This document shows positions 36,579 to 46,936 of a DNA stretch of 64,000 bases, one piece after another. This stretch comes from Komagataeibacter sp. FNDCR2. GTDB taxonomy: Bacteria; Pseudomonadota; Alphaproteobacteria; Acetobacterales; Acetobacteraceae. The number at the start of each line of letters is the position of its first letter. Positions within the stretch are counted from its first letter, which is position 1. The stretch lies in contig NZ_JAIWOU010000001.1 of assembly GCF_021295395.1 (NCBI RefSeq), positions 685,001 through 749,000 on the forward strand, in the 5' to 3' direction. The notes under the pieces are model-generated. The model worked only from the letters and a program-made list of their open reading frames with translations, was not told the DNA's origin and searched no databases. Both the position numbers and the translations under genes were made by a program.

Positions 36579-38795
36579 CTAGCCGCGTGGCTTGCGGGTT
36601 GCCCATGTCGGGGCTGTCCTGCCCATATCGGCGCGTTTTCCCATATAGTCGCGCAGATCGGCAAAGGCGCGGTTACGTGCCGGGTCGGGCCACGCCACGC
36701 CGTCCGCCGCGGTAAAGACCACCGCGTCACGCAGGCCGCCTTCCTTGTATTTCTGCAAGATCACGCCAAGGCCACGCCCCATTTCGGGCAACTGGTTCAG
36801 GGGGAAGACCAGCATGCGCCGGTTCTGGCCGATGACAAGCACATGGTCACCCACCGCCGGATGGCAGATCAGCGCGCTTTCCGCTTCCTTCAGGTTGAGC
36901 ACCTGCTTGCCGGTGCGCTTTTCCGCCGTCATGGCCGTTTCCGCCACGACCATGCCCCGCCCGCTGGTCGAGGCCAGCAGGCGCTTGCGGGTGTCATCGA
37001 CCGGGAACATCGTAATGATGTCCTCATCGTTCGACAGGTCGATCATGAGCCGCAGCGGCTGGCCATCGCCCCGCCCACGCGGCAGATCCCCCACACGCAG
37101 CGTAAAGGCCCGGCCATCGGTCGCGAACACGCACAGCCGGTCATTGCTGTAACATTCGACCGACAGGCCCGGCGCATCCCCTTCCTTGAACTTCACATTC
37201 TGCAAATCCTGCCCGTGGCCACGCACGGTGCGGATCCAGCCCTTTTCCGACAGGATCACCGTTACCGGATCACGTTCGACCGGCAGGGCGGCCTCCACGT
37301 CGATTTCGACGGGCGCATCCGCCAGCATGCTGCGGCGCCTGCCCAACGCGCCGCCACCGAATGTTTTCTGGATATCCTTGATCTCGGACGCAATGCGTTT
37401 CCACCGCAGCCCTTCCTGATCCAGCAATCCCTGCAACGCCTGCTTTTCCGCGCTCAGCGCCGCATGTTCCTTGCGAATCTCCATTTCCTCCAGCCTTCGC
37501 AGACTGCGAAGCCGCATGTTCAGCACCGAATCGGCCTGGAGTTCCGTCAGGCTGAACGCGGCCATAAGGGCGGCCTTGGCATCGTCCTCCTCGCGGACAA
37601 TGCGGATCACCTCGTCAAGGTTGAGGTAGACGGCAAGGAAACCCTCAAGAATTTCCAGCCGCCGGTTCACCGCCACCAGCCGGTTGGCGCTGCGGCGCAC
37701 CAGTACCTCATGGCGGTGATCGAGCCATGCCTGCAGCACGTCCTTCAGGCCACGCACACCGGGCACCTGATCGGCCCCCAGCACGTTCATGTTCAGGCCG
37801 AAGCGGCTTTCAAACTGGGTGGCGCGGAACAGGGTTTCCATCAGCACCGCAGGCTCGATCCCGCGCGATTTCGGTTCAAGCACCAGCCGGATGTCGGTGG
37901 TGCTTTCATCGCGTATATCGGCCAGAAGCGGCAGTTTCTTCTGTTCCATGAGATCGGCCACCTGCTCGATCAGGCGGGATTTCTGCACCTGATACGGGAT
38001 CTCGGTCACCACGATCTGCCAGGTGCCAAAACGGCCCTGCTCGACCTCCCATTTCGAACGGATGCGAAAGGAACCGCGCCCCGTCTCATAGGCGCGGGCT
38101 ATGGCGTCGCCATCTTCCACGATACTGCCGCCGGTGGGAAAGTCCGGCCCCGGCATATGCTGGAGCAGTTCCGCCGTGGTGGTGGACGGTTTGCGGATCA
38201 GGGCCAGCGCGGCCGAACAGATTTCGCCCACGTTATGGGGAGGGATGCTCGTCGCCATGCCCACGGCAATGCCCGCGGCCCCATTGGCCAGCAGGTTGGG
38301 AAACGCGGCGGGCAGCACGACCGGCTCCTGTTCCTCACCATCATAGGTGGGGCGGAAATCAACGCTGTCCTCGTCAATGCCCTCAAGCAGGGCCTTGGCG
38401 ACGGTTGTCAGGCGGGATTCGGTGTACCGCATGGCCGCCGCGTTATCGCCATCGATCGAACCGAAATTCCCCTGCCCCTCGACCAGCGGGTAGCGCACGG
38501 CAAAATCCTGCGCCAGCCGCACCAGCGCCTCATATACGGAGGCATCGCCATGGGGATGGTATTTACCGATCACGTCGCCCACCACGCGGGCGCATTTCTT
38601 GAACCCGGCGGAAGGGTCAAGCTTGAGCTGCTGCATCGCGTATATCATGCGCCGGTGCACGGGCTTCAGCCCGTCACGCACATCGGGCAGCGAGCGCGAC
38701 ATGATGGTTGACATGGCATAGGCCAGATAGCGTTCGCTCAGCGCGTCGGCCAGCTTGGTGTCTTCAATATGTCCGGCTGATGTATCCACAGGCAT
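36579..38795 (-). CDS. parC: DNA topoisomerase IV subunit A
   Basis: A 738-aa type IIA topoisomerase subunit that separates linked daughter chromosomes together with ParE. The breakage domain has [39 protein letters not shown] and the catalytic Tyr124 in [11 protein letters not shown]. The C-terminal domain is short compared with GyrA and lacks a GyrA box, supporting ParC. At the place of the quinolone-contact serine (Ser80 in E. coli ParC) this protein has Ala85. The start at 38795 gives the usual N-terminus. Confidence 0.94.
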   Translation of the reverse strand: MPVDTSAGHIEDTKLADALSERYLAYAMSTIMSRSLPDVRDGLKPVHRRMIYAMQQLKLDPSAGFKKCARVVGDVIGKYHPHGDASVYEALVRLAQDFAVRYPLVEGQGNFGSIDGDNAAAMRYTESRLTTVAKALLEGIDEDSVDFRPTYDGEEQEPVVLPAAFPNLLANGAAGIAVGMATSIPPHNVGEICSAALALIRKPSTTTAELLQHMPGPDFPTGGSIVEDGDAIARAYETGRGSFRIRSKWEVEQGRFGTWQIVVTEIPYQVQKSRLIEQVADLMEQKKLPLLADIRDESTTDIRLVLEPKSRGIEPAVLMETLFRATQFESRFGLNMNVLGADQVPGVRGLKDVLQAWLDHRHEVLVRRSANRLVAVNRRLEILEGFLAVYLNLDEVIRIVREEDDAKAALMAAFSLTELQADSVLNMRLRSLRRLEEMEIRKEHAALSAEKQALQGLLDQEGLRWKRIASEIKDIQKTFGGGALGRRRSMLADAPVEIDVEAALPVERDPVTVILSEKGWIRTVRGHGQDLQNVKFKEGDAPGLSVECYSNDRLCVFATDGRAFTLRVGDLPRGRGDGQPLRLMIDLSNDEDIITMFPVDDTRKRLLASTSGRGMVVAETAMTAEKRTGKQVLNLKEAESALICHPAVGDHVLVIGQNRRMLVFPLNQLPEMGRGLGVILQKYKEGGLRDAVVFTAADGVAWPDPARNRAFADLRDYMGKRADMGRTAPTWATRKPRG

Positions 38796-38896
38796 GCGAT
38801 CTTCCTCCCGCAGGTGAACAGATAGCGAAACTTTGGGCTTTGTCCAATGGTTGTCTTGCTGGGTATTTCACCAGATCGCCCGAGGCAGGCTTTTCC

Positions 38897-39688
38897 TCAG
38901 CCAGACGATGGGGGCGCCGTCTCCGCCGCCCCGTCCGGCGGGGCCATATCGGCCAGACGCGCGATCCTGTCCGCCAGCCTGACGCGTGCTTCGGGCAGGG
39001 GCCGGTGGCGCTGGCCGAATGCGTCACGTCGCAGGAAGTGACCGGACAGGCACAGCCCATCATACCAGTCCTTCGGCGTGCCGGTCTGCCCGGGATGGAG
39101 TACGAAAGCAGGCAGCGGAAGCAGGCGCGCGCGCCATTCCCCCGCCCGCGCATCCGACACGGCGCGCCCGGTGCGCGGGGAAACCCAGGCCAGGTCATCC
39201 TGCCCGCCCCCCAGGGCACACCGGCCCAGATCCAGCCCGAAGCCCAGTTCGGACAATAGCAGGAGTTCCCAGCGCACGATCTCGGGCATGGCGGCGTCAA
39301 GCGCCCATTGCGGGTCAAGGCTGATCCGCGCCAGCAGGCTGGTCAGTCCCTGAAATATGGCGGGATGCGGTTCGCGCTCGGGCAGGCTGCCATCGGCCAG
39401 GGCGCACAGGGACGCCAGCATGGCCAGCGGCAGGGGATGGTCGAGCAGCCGCGCGCCCGAGGCGTGGACCGTCTCGGCCGTCATGCCGCCAAGCTGTTCC
39501 GACAGCCGCGCGGTCCAGCGCGCCCGCACCAGATTGCCCGTCTGCCACACCGCACGCCCCCGGCGCGAGGAGCCGCCACGCGCCAGCCCGTGATAGAGCC
39601 CGTACTCACCCGTGAGCACATGCACGATCGCGCTGCCTTCCCCATATGGGGTGGCGGAAAGCACAAGGGCGGGTGCCTCCCATTCCAT
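38897..39688 (-). CDS. recO: DNA repair protein RecO
   Basis: A 263-aa recombination mediator that helps RecF/RecR load RecA at gaps. It begins MEWEAPALVLSATPYGEGSAIVHVLTGEYGLYHGLARGG, the OB-fold start of RecO, followed by ELLLLSELGFGLDLGRCALGG in the helical domain. RecO's zinc cysteines are only partly present here, as in many alphaproteobacteria. It lies 46 bases after tsf on the same strand and may be read with it; parC follows on the same strand after 101 bases. Confidence 0.92.
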   Translation of the reverse strand: MEWEAPALVLSATPYGEGSAIVHVLTGEYGLYHGLARGGSSRRGRAVWQTGNLVRARWTARLSEQLGGMTAETVHASGARLLDHPLPLAMLASLCALADGSLPEREPHPAIFQGLTSLLARISLDPQWALDAAMPEIVRWELLLLSELGFGLDLGRCALGGGQDDLAWVSPRTGRAVSDARAGEWRARLLPLPAFVLHPGQTGTPKDWYDGLCLSGHFLRRDAFGQRHRPLPEARVRLADRIARLADMAPPDGAAETAPPSSG

Positions 39689-39734
39689 CAGGAAGCACCC
39701 GCCCTTGCGGAAAACCCGGAAACCGGCAACAGGA

Positions 39735-40640
39735 TCAGTTGCCGGCCGCCTTCGCCACCTCGGCGGCAAAGTCGTTTTCTTCCTTCTCGATGCCTTCACC
39801 AAGCTGGAAGCGATCAAAGCCGGTCAGCTTCGCGCCCGCCTTCTTCACGATCGCACGCACGCGGCTTTCGCCGTCATGCACCCAGACCTGTTCCAGCAGC
39901 ACGACTTCTTCATAGAACTTGCGGATACGGCCATCGACCATCTTCTCGATGATGGCTTCCGGCTTGCCCGAAGCACGCGCCTGCTCCACCAGCACCGCGC
40001 GCTCACGCTCAAGCGCCTGCGGGTCGACACTGTCCACATCCAGCGCGGCCGGACGGGTCGCGGCCACATGCATGCCGATCTGGCGGCCCAGCGTTTCCAG
40101 CGCATCGCTGGCGGTCGGGGCCTCGACGGCGGCCAGAACGCCAATCTTGCCCAGGCCGGGGCTGACGGCGGAATGCACGTAGGTCGCGACCACGCCCGAG
40201 GGCACGCTCAGCACGCGCGCACGGCGGATAGACATGTTCTCGCCAATGGTGGCGATCAGGTGCGTGAGTTCATCGGCAACGGTGCGGCCGCTTTTCAGCA
40301 CGGCGGCCTTCAGCTTTTCCAGATCGTCGCCAACGTTCAGGGCCGCATGGGCCACTTCGGAAACGAAGTTCTGGAAATGCTCGTTACGGGCCACGAAGTC
40401 GGTCTCGGCATTGACTTCGACCATGGCGGCCTTGTTGTCAGCCTGTGCGACGCCAACCAGACCTTCCGCCGTGACGCGACCGGACTTCTTGGCCGCGGCC
40501 GAAAGGCCCTTCTTGCGCAGCCAGTCGATCGCGCCTTCAATGTTGCCCTCGGCTTCCTTGAGGGCCTTCTTGCAGTCCATCATGCCCGCGCCGGTCTTCT
40601 CGCGAAGTTCCTTGACGAGAGCTGCGGTAATTTCCGCCAT
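39735..40640 (-). CDS. tsf: Elongation factor Ts
   Basis: A 301-aa nucleotide exchange factor for EF-Tu. It begins [27 protein letters not shown], the UBA-like domain with the TGAGMMDCK motif, then the core with AEGLVG and [17 protein letters not shown]. It follows rpsB after a 102-base gap in the standard rpsB-tsf order. The ATG at 40640 is the family start. Confidence 0.97.
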   Translation of the reverse strand: MAEITAALVKELREKTGAGMMDCKKALKEAEGNIEGAIDWLRKKGLSAAAKKSGRVTAEGLVGVAQADNKAAMVEVNAETDFVARNEHFQNFVSEVAHAALNVGDDLEKLKAAVLKSGRTVADELTHLIATIGENMSIRRARVLSVPSGVVATYVHSAVSPGLGKIGVLAAVEAPTASDALETLGRQIGMHVAATRPAALDVDSVDPQALERERAVLVEQARASGKPEAIIEKMVDGRIRKFYEEVVLLEQVWVHDGESRVRAIVKKAGAKLTGFDRFQLGEGIEKEENDFAAEVAKAAGN

Positions 40641-40742
40641 TATCCTGATACTCCTCACGACAGGCGCACGCCCCGCCGGCTGGCAGGGCGTGTCCTTGCT
40701 GTGTCAGTCGCACGGCAGCGCGGGGCGCTGCGGTGCAGGGTG

Positions 40743-41528
40743 TTATTCCGCGCTTGCGGCGGCTTCCGTCACGGCTGTTTCCACCGCCGGGTCGATGGGC
40801 AGTTCCTCGGCCGCGCCGAAGTCCTCACCCGATGCGCCCAGCTCGGCGGAGATGCCGTCGAGCACGGCGGACGAAACCAGTTCGCAATACAGGGCAATGG
40901 CGCGGATCGCGTCATCATTGCCCGGGATCGGGAAGGTCACGCCACGCGGGTCGGAGTTGCTGTCCAGCACCGCCACGACCGGGATACCCAGCTTGTTGGC
41001 TTCCTCGACCGCCAGCTTTTCCTTGTTCGTGTCGATCACGAACAGGATGTCCGGCAGGCCGCCCATTTCCTTGATCCCGCCGAGCGAACGCTCCAGCTTC
41101 TCACGGTCGCGGGTGATGTCCAGGACTTCCTTCTTGGTCAGGCCCTGGGTGCCGTTTTCCAGCATTTCGTCAATGCCGCGCAGGCGCTTGATCGACCCGG
41201 TGATGGTCTTCCAGTTGGTCAGCATGCCGCCGAGCCAGCGATGGTTGACGTAATACTGGCCACAACGCTTGGCGGCTTCCGCCACCTGGTCGGCCGCCGC
41301 GCGCTTGGTGCCGACGAACAGCACGCGCCCGCCACCGGCCACGGTGTCACGGATCGCCTTGAGCGCACGGTCCAGCATGGGAACGGTCTGCTGCAGGTCG
41401 ATGATGTGGACCTGGTTGCGCACACCGAACAGGAACGGCGCCATGCGCGGGTTCCAGCGACGGGTGTGATGACCGAAATGCACGCCCGCTTCGAGGAGCT
41501 GGCGCATGGTGAATTCTGGCATTGCCAT
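40743..41528 (-). CDS. rpsB: 30S ribosomal protein S2
   Basis: A 261-aa ribosomal protein beginning [29 protein letters not shown], with [16 protein letters not shown] and [33 protein letters not shown]. The tail is acidic and alanine-rich. It is first in rpsB-tsf. S2 can regulate its own mRNA in other bacteria; a small perfect hairpin at 41614-41631 lies in the likely leader, but no link is shown. Confidence 0.97.
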   Translation of the reverse strand: MAMPEFTMRQLLEAGVHFGHHTRRWNPRMAPFLFGVRNQVHIIDLQQTVPMLDRALKAIRDTVAGGGRVLFVGTKRAAADQVAEAAKRCGQYYVNHRWLGGMLTNWKTITGSIKRLRGIDEMLENGTQGLTKKEVLDITRDREKLERSLGGIKEMGGLPDILFVIDTNKEKLAVEEANKLGIPVVAVLDSNSDPRGVTFPIPGNDDAIRAIALYCELVSSAVLDGISAELGASGEDFGAAEELPIDPAVETAVTEAAASAE

Positions 41529-41613
41529 ATCGGCTTCAATCCTTTGTCTGGTTCATCCTCCGTGAAGCACGCCCGTTTCCGGACACCAGAGGTATTGGCT
41601 TCACGTGCGAATT

Positions 41614-41631
41614 GGCCCCACGCGCGGGGCC
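41614..41631 (-). other. Small hairpin in the probable rpsB leader
   Basis: GGCCCC (41614-41619) and GGGGCC (41626-41631) pair around a 6-base loop, 86 bases before rpsB. It may be part of an mRNA leader structure. Nothing else is seen in the 283 bases between rpsB and the OsmC gene. Confidence 0.25.
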
Positions 41632-41811
41632 GTGGCGGGATATGGCTGTTTTTGGCGCGGATTGCAAGCGCCGTAATGAAGGGGGCGCGATCGTGATGCA
41701 ACTTTCCCGCGCATGCCCGGTTGGCCTGCCGGGGAAGGTACTCCGGAAAACACGCTATCGCCGGGGTGCTGACCATCCCCCTGCCCTCAACGGATAAAGG
41801 ACTGAGCTACA

Positions 41812-42243
41812 ATGACAATCACGAAATACGGCACGGCGCACTGGTCTGGTGGACTGAAGGATGGCAAGGGCGAGGTCTCGACACAGAGCGGCGCGCTCGA
41901 GCAACAGCCCTACGGCTTCAACACCCGTTTTGAAGGCCGCCCCGGCACCAACCCCGAAGAACTGCTGGGCGCCGCCCATGCCGCCTGTTTCGTCATGGCG
42001 CTGTCCGGTATTCTGGGCGGGGCGGGGCTTACCGCCACATCGATGGAAGCCAAATCGGCGGTCGTGCTGGAAAAGCAGGGCGAGAGCTTCGCCATCACCA
42101 GCGCCCACCTGACACTGGACGCCGAAATTCCCAGCGCGACCGAAGAACAGTTCAATGAACTGGCGCAGAAGGCGAAGGCCGGTTGCCCGGTCTCGAAGCT
42201 GTTCAACGCCACGATCACGCTGGAAGCCCGGCTCCGGACCTGA
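41812..42243 (+). CDS. OsmC-family peroxiredoxin
   Basis: A 143-aa OsmC-type thiol peroxidase against organic peroxides. The two redox cysteines are in ELLGAAHAACFVMAL and KAGCPVSKLFNATITLEA. It begins MTITKYGTAHWSGGLKDGKGEVSTQSGAL, close to E. coli OsmC, so OsmC fits better than Ohr. The ATG at 41812 has AAGGA upstream. It is a single gene, divergent from rpsB and convergent with aroC. Confidence 0.92.
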   Translation: MTITKYGTAHWSGGLKDGKGEVSTQSGALEQQPYGFNTRFEGRPGTNPEELLGAAHAACFVMALSGILGGAGLTATSMEAKSAVVLEKQGESFAITSAHLTLDAEIPSATEEQFNELAQKAKAGCPVSKLFNATITLEARLRT

Positions 42244-42264
42244 ATGAACGGACGGGACGGGGTG

Positions 42265-43341
42265 CTACAGGCTCCCCACCTGCCCCCGATGACGTAGCAG
42301 GTGATCGGCCAGCACGCAGGCCATCATCGCTTCCCCCACCGGCACGGCCCGGATGCCCACGCACGGGTCATGCCGCCCCTTGGTCATCACATCGACATTC
42401 TCCCCCGCCCGCGTGACGGAGGGAACCGGGGTCAGGATCGAACTGGTCGGCTTGACCGCGAAGCGCGCCACGACCGGCTGCCCCGTTGAAATCCCCCCCA
42501 GCACGCCACCCGCATGGTTGGACTCAAAACGGAGCGTGCCGTTTTCCATGCGCATCGGGTCGGCGTTTTCTTCCCCCGTCAGGCTGGCGGCGGCGAAGCC
42601 TTCACCAATTTCCACGCCCTTGACCGCGTTGATGCTCATCAGCGCCATGGCCAGATCGGAATCGAGCTTGCCATAAACCGGCGCGCCCAGACCGGCGGGC
42701 ACGCCTTCGGCCACGATCTCGATCACCGCGCCGATGGAGGATCCTTTTTTACGGATATCGGCCAGATACTCTTCCCATACCGGCAGGATCTCCGCATCGG
42801 GACAGAAAAGCGCGTTGGTGCCGGCCAGATCCCAGTCCAGCCGGGCGCGGTCTATGGCGTGCGGGCCAACCTGCACCATCGCGCCGCGAATGCGCACGCC
42901 ATCGCCCAGCACCCTGCGCGCCACGGCGCCCGCCGCCACGCGCATGGCCGTCTCGCGCGCCGAGGAACGCCCGCCGCCACGATAGTCGCGGATGCCGTAT
43001 TTCATGTCATAGGCGACATCGGCGTGACCGGGCCGGTAGCGGGTGGCGATATCGCCATAATCGCGCGAACGCTGGTCGGTATTATGGATAAGCAGGGAGA
43101 TGGGGGTGCCGGTTGTCCGCCCCTCGAACACACCGGACAGGATCTCGACCCGGTCGGCTTCCTGCCGCTGCGTGGTGAACTGGGACTGTCCGGGCCTGCG
43201 GCGGTCCAGCCAGGGCTGGATGTCCGCCGCGTCGAGTGCGATGCGCGGCGGGCAGCCGTCGATCACGCAGCCAATGGCCGGGCCATGGCTTTCCCCCCAC
43301 GTGGTGACGCGGAACAGGTGGCCGAAGGTGTTATACGACAT
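42265..43341 (-). CDS. aroC: Chorismate synthase
   Basis: A 358-aa FMN-dependent enzyme for the last step to chorismate. Seen: [29 protein letters not shown] at the start, the basic block [45 protein letters not shown], and FAVKPTSSI toward the end. It starts 19 bases after the fabI stop on the same strand, so the two are very likely one transcript. Confidence 0.97.
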   Translation of the reverse strand: MSYNTFGHLFRVTTWGESHGPAIGCVIDGCPPRIALDAADIQPWLDRRRPGQSQFTTQRQEADRVEILSGVFEGRTTGTPISLLIHNTDQRSRDYGDIATRYRPGHADVAYDMKYGIRDYRGGGRSSARETAMRVAAGAVARRVLGDGVRIRGAMVQVGPHAIDRARLDWDLAGTNALFCPDAEILPVWEEYLADIRKKGSSIGAVIEIVAEGVPAGLGAPVYGKLDSDLAMALMSINAVKGVEIGEGFAAASLTGEENADPMRMENGTLRFESNHAGGVLGGISTGQPVVARFAVKPTSSILTPVPSVTRAGENVDVMTKGRHDPCVGIRAVPVGEAMMACVLADHLLRHRGQVGSL

Positions 43342-43360
43342 GAAGGCAGGCTTCCCGCGC

Positions 43361-44200
43361 TCAGTTACCCGCGACCGTGATGTCCGGCGCGGTGGGGTTT
43401 TTCATGCCGACGATATGGTAGCCGGAATCGACGTGATGGATTTCGCCCGTCACCCCGCCCGACAGGTCGGACAGCATGTACAGCCCGGCGCCGCCCACCT
43501 CTTCCAGCGAGACATTGCGCTCCAGCGGGGAGTTGTACTGGTTCCATTTCAGGATATAGCGGAAATCACCAATCCCGTTGGCCGCCAGCGTCATGACCGG
43601 ACCGGCCGAGATGCCATTGACGCGGATGCCCTCCCCGCCAAGATCAACGGCCATATAGCGCACCGACGCCTCCAGCGCCGCCTTGGCCACGCCCATGACG
43701 TTGTAATGCGGCATGACCCGCTCCGCGCCAAGATAGGTCAGGGTCAGCAGCGAACCGCCGGGATTCATGATGCTGGCGGCGCGGCGGGCGACGGCGGTGA
43801 AGGAATAGCAGGAAATATCCAGCGCCTTCAGGAACGCCTCACGCGGGGTATCGACATAGCGCCCGCGCAGGAACTGCTTGTCGGCCCAGCCGATGGCGTG
43901 GACGAGGAAGTCGATCTTGCCCCATTCCTTTTCAACGGCGGCGAAGGTCGCGTCGATGGCGGCGTCATCGCTCACGTCACAGGGCAGCACCAGTGTCGAT
44001 CCCACCGATTGCGCCAGCGGGCGCACGCGCTTGCCCAGCGCCTCGCCCTGATAGGTGAAGGCGAGCTCACCCCCCTGTTCGGCCACGGCGCGCGCGATGC
44101 CCCACGCGATCGAGCGGTCATTCGCAACCCCCATGACAAGTCCCCGCTTCCCTTTCATCAGTGTTCCGTTGGCGGAGATTGTGGGCGCGCCGTCTGACAT
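43361..44200 (-). CDS. fabI: Enoyl-[acyl-carrier-protein] reductase (NADH)
   Basis: A 279-aa SDR-type enzyme for the last step of each fatty acid elongation round. It has the NADH-binding [17 protein letters not shown], the catalytic Tyr-x6-Lys in [13 protein letters not shown], and the substrate-binding [20 protein letters not shown]. The ATG at 44200 has GAGGAAACCAGC directly upstream. FabI is the classic triclosan target. It leads aroC. Confidence 0.96.
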   Translation of the reverse strand: MSDGAPTISANGTLMKGKRGLVMGVANDRSIAWGIARAVAEQGGELAFTYQGEALGKRVRPLAQSVGSTLVLPCDVSDDAAIDATFAAVEKEWGKIDFLVHAIGWADKQFLRGRYVDTPREAFLKALDISCYSFTAVARRAASIMNPGGSLLTLTYLGAERVMPHYNVMGVAKAALEASVRYMAVDLGGEGIRVNGISAGPVMTLAANGIGDFRYILKWNQYNSPLERNVSLEEVGGAGLYMLSDLSGGVTGEIHHVDSGYHIVGMKNPTAPDITVAGN

Positions 44201-44395
44201 GCTGGTTTCCTCAATAAGTTTAAGTGACGAATGAAATTTTGGCCTCGTGGTTGCACAAGCCGCCGTTTCGGACAAGATGCCGATTACCGTAATTGTAGCG
44301 AATATTCGCCACGCGGTAACTTACCTTATGTTTCCATATGTTTCGTATGGCGGCTCCGACGGGCTTCCGCGCGGCCGGTTACGAGACAGACAGCC

Positions 44396-45019
44396 ATGCG
44401 GAACCTGACGTTCATGACCCTTCCCCTTATCAACCCCGATGCGGACCCGTTCGACCTGTTCGATGCATGGATGCGTGATGCGAGCGCACATGAACCCAAC
44501 GACCCGAACGCCATGGCGCTGGCCACGGCCACAGCGGATGGCAGGCCCTCGGTCCGGATGATCCTGCTCAAGGGGGCGGACCGGCGCGGCTTCGTGTTCT
44601 ACACCAACCTGAACAGCCGCAAGGCCGATGACCTCAGGGCCAACCCCCATGCGGCGCTGCTGTTCCACTGGAAGAGCATCCGCCGCCAGATCCGGATAGA
44701 AGGCCCGGTCGAACCCGTCACCACGGCCGAGGCCGATGCCTATTTCGCCAGCCGCAGCCGCATATCGCGCCTTGGCGCCATTGCCTCCAACCAGTCCCAC
44801 CCGATGCCGGACCGCGCCGTGTTCGAAAAGGCGATCGCGGATCTGGAGGCCCGTTACCCCGACCCCGACGCCTTCATCCCGCGCCCCGCCAACTGGACCG
44901 GCTTTCGTGTCGTGCCGCAGCATTTCGAATTCTGGCACGACCGGCCCTATCGCCTGCATGACCGGGTGGTGTGGGACCGGCGGGGCGAAAGCTGGGACGC
45001 GCAGCGGCTTTATCCGTAA
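44396..45019 (+). CDS. pdxH: Pyridoxamine 5'-phosphate oxidase
   Basis: A 207-aa FMN enzyme that makes pyridoxal 5'-phosphate. Seen: DPFDLFDAWMRDA, PNAMALATATADGRPSVRMILLKGADRRGFVFYTNLNSRKADDL, ALLFHWKSIRRQIRIEG, and the C-terminal WTGFRVVPQHFEFWHDRPYRLHDRVVW. All the usual FMN- and PLP-contact stretches are there. The ATG at 44414 would give 201 residues and is equally possible. It diverges from fabI. Confidence 0.94.
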   Translation: MRNLTFMTLPLINPDADPFDLFDAWMRDASAHEPNDPNAMALATATADGRPSVRMILLKGADRRGFVFYTNLNSRKADDLRANPHAALLFHWKSIRRQIRIEGPVEPVTTAEADAYFASRSRISRLGAIASNQSHPMPDRAVFEKAIADLEARYPDPDAFIPRPANWTGFRVVPQHFEFWHDRPYRLHDRVVWDRRGESWDAQRLYP

Positions 45020-45108
45020 ATCCAGAACTTAACGCGGCCTGATCCGTTTTCGAAAACCAGGGGCTGGCTGTCCACCGGCCCCGATGGACGAAAGATGGAG
45101 GTGTCCTG

Positions 45109-45993
45109 ATGTGCGTGCGGAGCATATTGCTGCCACTTGGTAGTACGAACCACGCGGAAAGCGCGCTGGACGTGGGTGGTCAGATCGCACGCATGTTCGA
45201 TGCGCATCTCACTGTCCTGCATGTAGGTACCGACATGCAGGAAATCGGCCCCCTGATGGGAGAAGGCCTGTCGGGCGCGATGATGGAGGACATGATCAGC
45301 GCGGCGCTGAAGGAAAGCGCCACCCACCTCAAGGACGTGCGCAGGCTGTTCCATGATTTCACCCGTGATGCGCATATTCCCGTCCTGACAGGCGACGCTC
45401 CGCTCGCGCCCCCCGACGCGCCGCGTGGCCCGACCGCCAGCTTCCTGGCCCATAAGGGGCATACCCGCAGCGTCGTGGCCTTTCAGGCGCGGCTTTCGGA
45501 TATAGTGGTCGTGCGGCAACCGGATCCGGAAGGCGATGTCGCCTCCTCCGACACACTGCACGCGGTGCTGTTTGAAAGTGGTCGCGGCGTCATCATCGTA
45601 CCGCCCGACGCGCCCGCCAGCCTCGGGCGGCGCATCTGCATCGGCTGGAACGGCACGTCCGAGGCGGCGTCCGCCATCCATCACGCCATGCCGCTGATCC
45701 GCCGCGCTGAAGCCGTCCAGATCCTGTACAGCCCCGCCTATCAGCGCCCCGGCCCGAATGCCCGGCATGTGGGGGCCTATCTGGCATTGCACGGCGTCGA
45801 CGCCACTATTCACAAATTTGGGAGTGATTACCGCCCGGTGGGTGAGGACATGATGGCCGCGGCCCATGATTTCGGGGCCGATATGGTGGTGATGGGCGCT
45901 TATTCCCACTCCCGCCTGCGGCAGATGATCCTGGGCGGGGTGACACGGCATGTGCTGGAAAACAGTGATCTTGCCGTGCTCATGAGCCGCTGA
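45109..45993 (+). CDS. Universal stress protein with two UspA domains
   Basis: A 294-aa protein made of two UspA-like folds. The first (1 to about 140) begins SILLPLGSTNHAESALDVGGQIARMFDAHLTVLHV and is degenerate. The second (about 150-294) begins ICIGWNGTSEAASAIHHAMPLI and ends with the ATP-loop-like MGAYSHSRLRQMILGGVTRHVLENSDLAVLM. It is probably an ATP-binding stress protein. GGAGG with a 7-base spacer supports the start. The cys genes begin 166 bases later with their own leader, so it is probably a separate unit. Confidence 0.88.
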   Translation: MCVRSILLPLGSTNHAESALDVGGQIARMFDAHLTVLHVGTDMQEIGPLMGEGLSGAMMEDMISAALKESATHLKDVRRLFHDFTRDAHIPVLTGDAPLAPPDAPRGPTASFLAHKGHTRSVVAFQARLSDIVVVRQPDPEGDVASSDTLHAVLFESGRGVIIVPPDAPASLGRRICIGWNGTSEAASAIHHAMPLIRRAEAVQILYSPAYQRPGPNARHVGAYLALHGVDATIHKFGSDYRPVGEDMMAAAHDFGADMVVMGAYSHSRLRQMILGGVTRHVLENSDLAVLMSR

Positions 45994-46081
45994 CCCGTCC
46001 CGCTCCGCCCGTTGCGCGCGCCGTGTAGGGTACATGCCCGCAATATGCGGATAAAAGTGTATGAATGTGGCACCATCCCTT

Positions 46082-46143
46082 GATTTTACGCCCGGTGGGG
46101 ATTAGGTGTGCGGGGAAAGAACGCCGTAACCTAGTGTAAAATC
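46082..46143 (+). promoter_or_regulatory. Inverted-repeat leader before cysH (possible structured RNA)
   Basis: GATTTTACGC (46082-46091) can pair with GTGTAAAATC (46134-46143): ten pairs, one of them G-U. Inside, TAGGT (46103-46107) pairs with ACCTA (46129-46133), stacked on the outer stem on its 3' side. The element ends 16 bases before the cysH start, so folding could affect the ribosome site. It could instead be promoter or operator DNA (TTGATT at 46080-46085 is a possible -35 box). No known riboswitch was recognised. Confidence 0.4.
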
Positions 46144-46159
46144 CGGTGTGGGGAAGATT

Positions 46160-46852
46160 ATGCGCATCAACGCGGATATTGTGGCTGAACTGAAGCAGGC
46201 GGGCGAGAACGCATCCGAAGTGCTTCGTGTCGCCCTGACGCGGCTGCGCGGGCGTATCGCGCTTGTATCCTCCTTCGGGGCGGAATCCGCCGTCATGCTG
46301 GCGCTGGCGGCGGAAATCGACCCCGCCGTGCCTGTCCTGTTCCTTGAAACGGGCCAGCATTTCCCCGAAACGCTGGCTTACCGGCAGGAACTGGCCCGCG
46401 TGCTGGGCCTGAGCGATGTGCGCGACCTGCACCCCGCACCCCGCCAGATCGAAAAACGCGACCCGGAGGGCCAGCTCTGGGCCTTCGACCCCGATGCCTG
46501 CTGCGCGCTGCGCAAGGTCGAACCGCTGGATGAGGCGATCATTCCCTTCGATGCCTGGATCACGGGGCGCAAGCGCTCGCAGGCCGCGACACGGCAGAAC
46601 CTGCCCGTCGTCGAGGAAGCCGGCCAGGGGAAGATCAAGATCAACCCCCTCATCACCTGGACCCCGCGCGCGCTCGATGCGGAAATGACGCGCCGCAACC
46701 TGCCACGCCACCCGTTGACACTGCGGGGGTACCCCTCCATCGGGTGTGCGCCGTGCACCCGCCCGGTGGGCGAAGGCGAGGATCCGCGCCAGGGACGCTG
46801 GGCCGGACAATCCAAGACGGAATGTGGTATCCATGTTCGCGAGATAGGCTGA
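46160..46852 (+). CDS. cysH: Phosphoadenylyl/adenylyl-sulfate reductase, APS-type
   Basis: A 230-aa reductase that makes sulfite from activated sulfate. It has the PP-loop-like SSFGAESAVML (38-48), the iron-sulfur cysteine pairs C114-C115 (DACCALRK) and C196/C199 (GCAPC), and the catalytic C222 in ECGIH. The four extra cysteines mark the [4Fe-4S] form, which normally uses APS rather than PAPS. The ATG at 46160 has GGGGAAG just upstream; a GTG at 46148 is also in frame. It is first in the cys cluster. Confidence 0.93.
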   Translation: MRINADIVAELKQAGENASEVLRVALTRLRGRIALVSSFGAESAVMLALAAEIDPAVPVLFLETGQHFPETLAYRQELARVLGLSDVRDLHPAPRQIEKRDPEGQLWAFDPDACCALRKVEPLDEAIIPFDAWITGRKRSQAATRQNLPVVEEAGQGKIKINPLITWTPRALDAEMTRRNLPRHPLTLRGYPSIGCAPCTRPVGEGEDPRQGRWAGQSKTECGIHVREIG

Positions 46853-46936
46853 AACCGGTTTCACCTCTTTCATCGGCCCGGGCCGGGCCAAGTGTTTTTC
46901 CTGTTTTCTTTCCTGTTATGGAAGGTCTGTAATTCC

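Noticed and set aside
36843-38711. A 622-codon open frame antisense to parC
   Set aside because: High-GC genes keep the complementary frames open. The antisense protein is rich in His, Arg, Gln and Gly, has no family features, and parC is certain.
38816-38830. GAAC-N7-GAAA upstream of parC as a LexA site
   Set aside because: One mismatch in eight positions is expected often in 64 kb, and parC is not a usual SOS gene.
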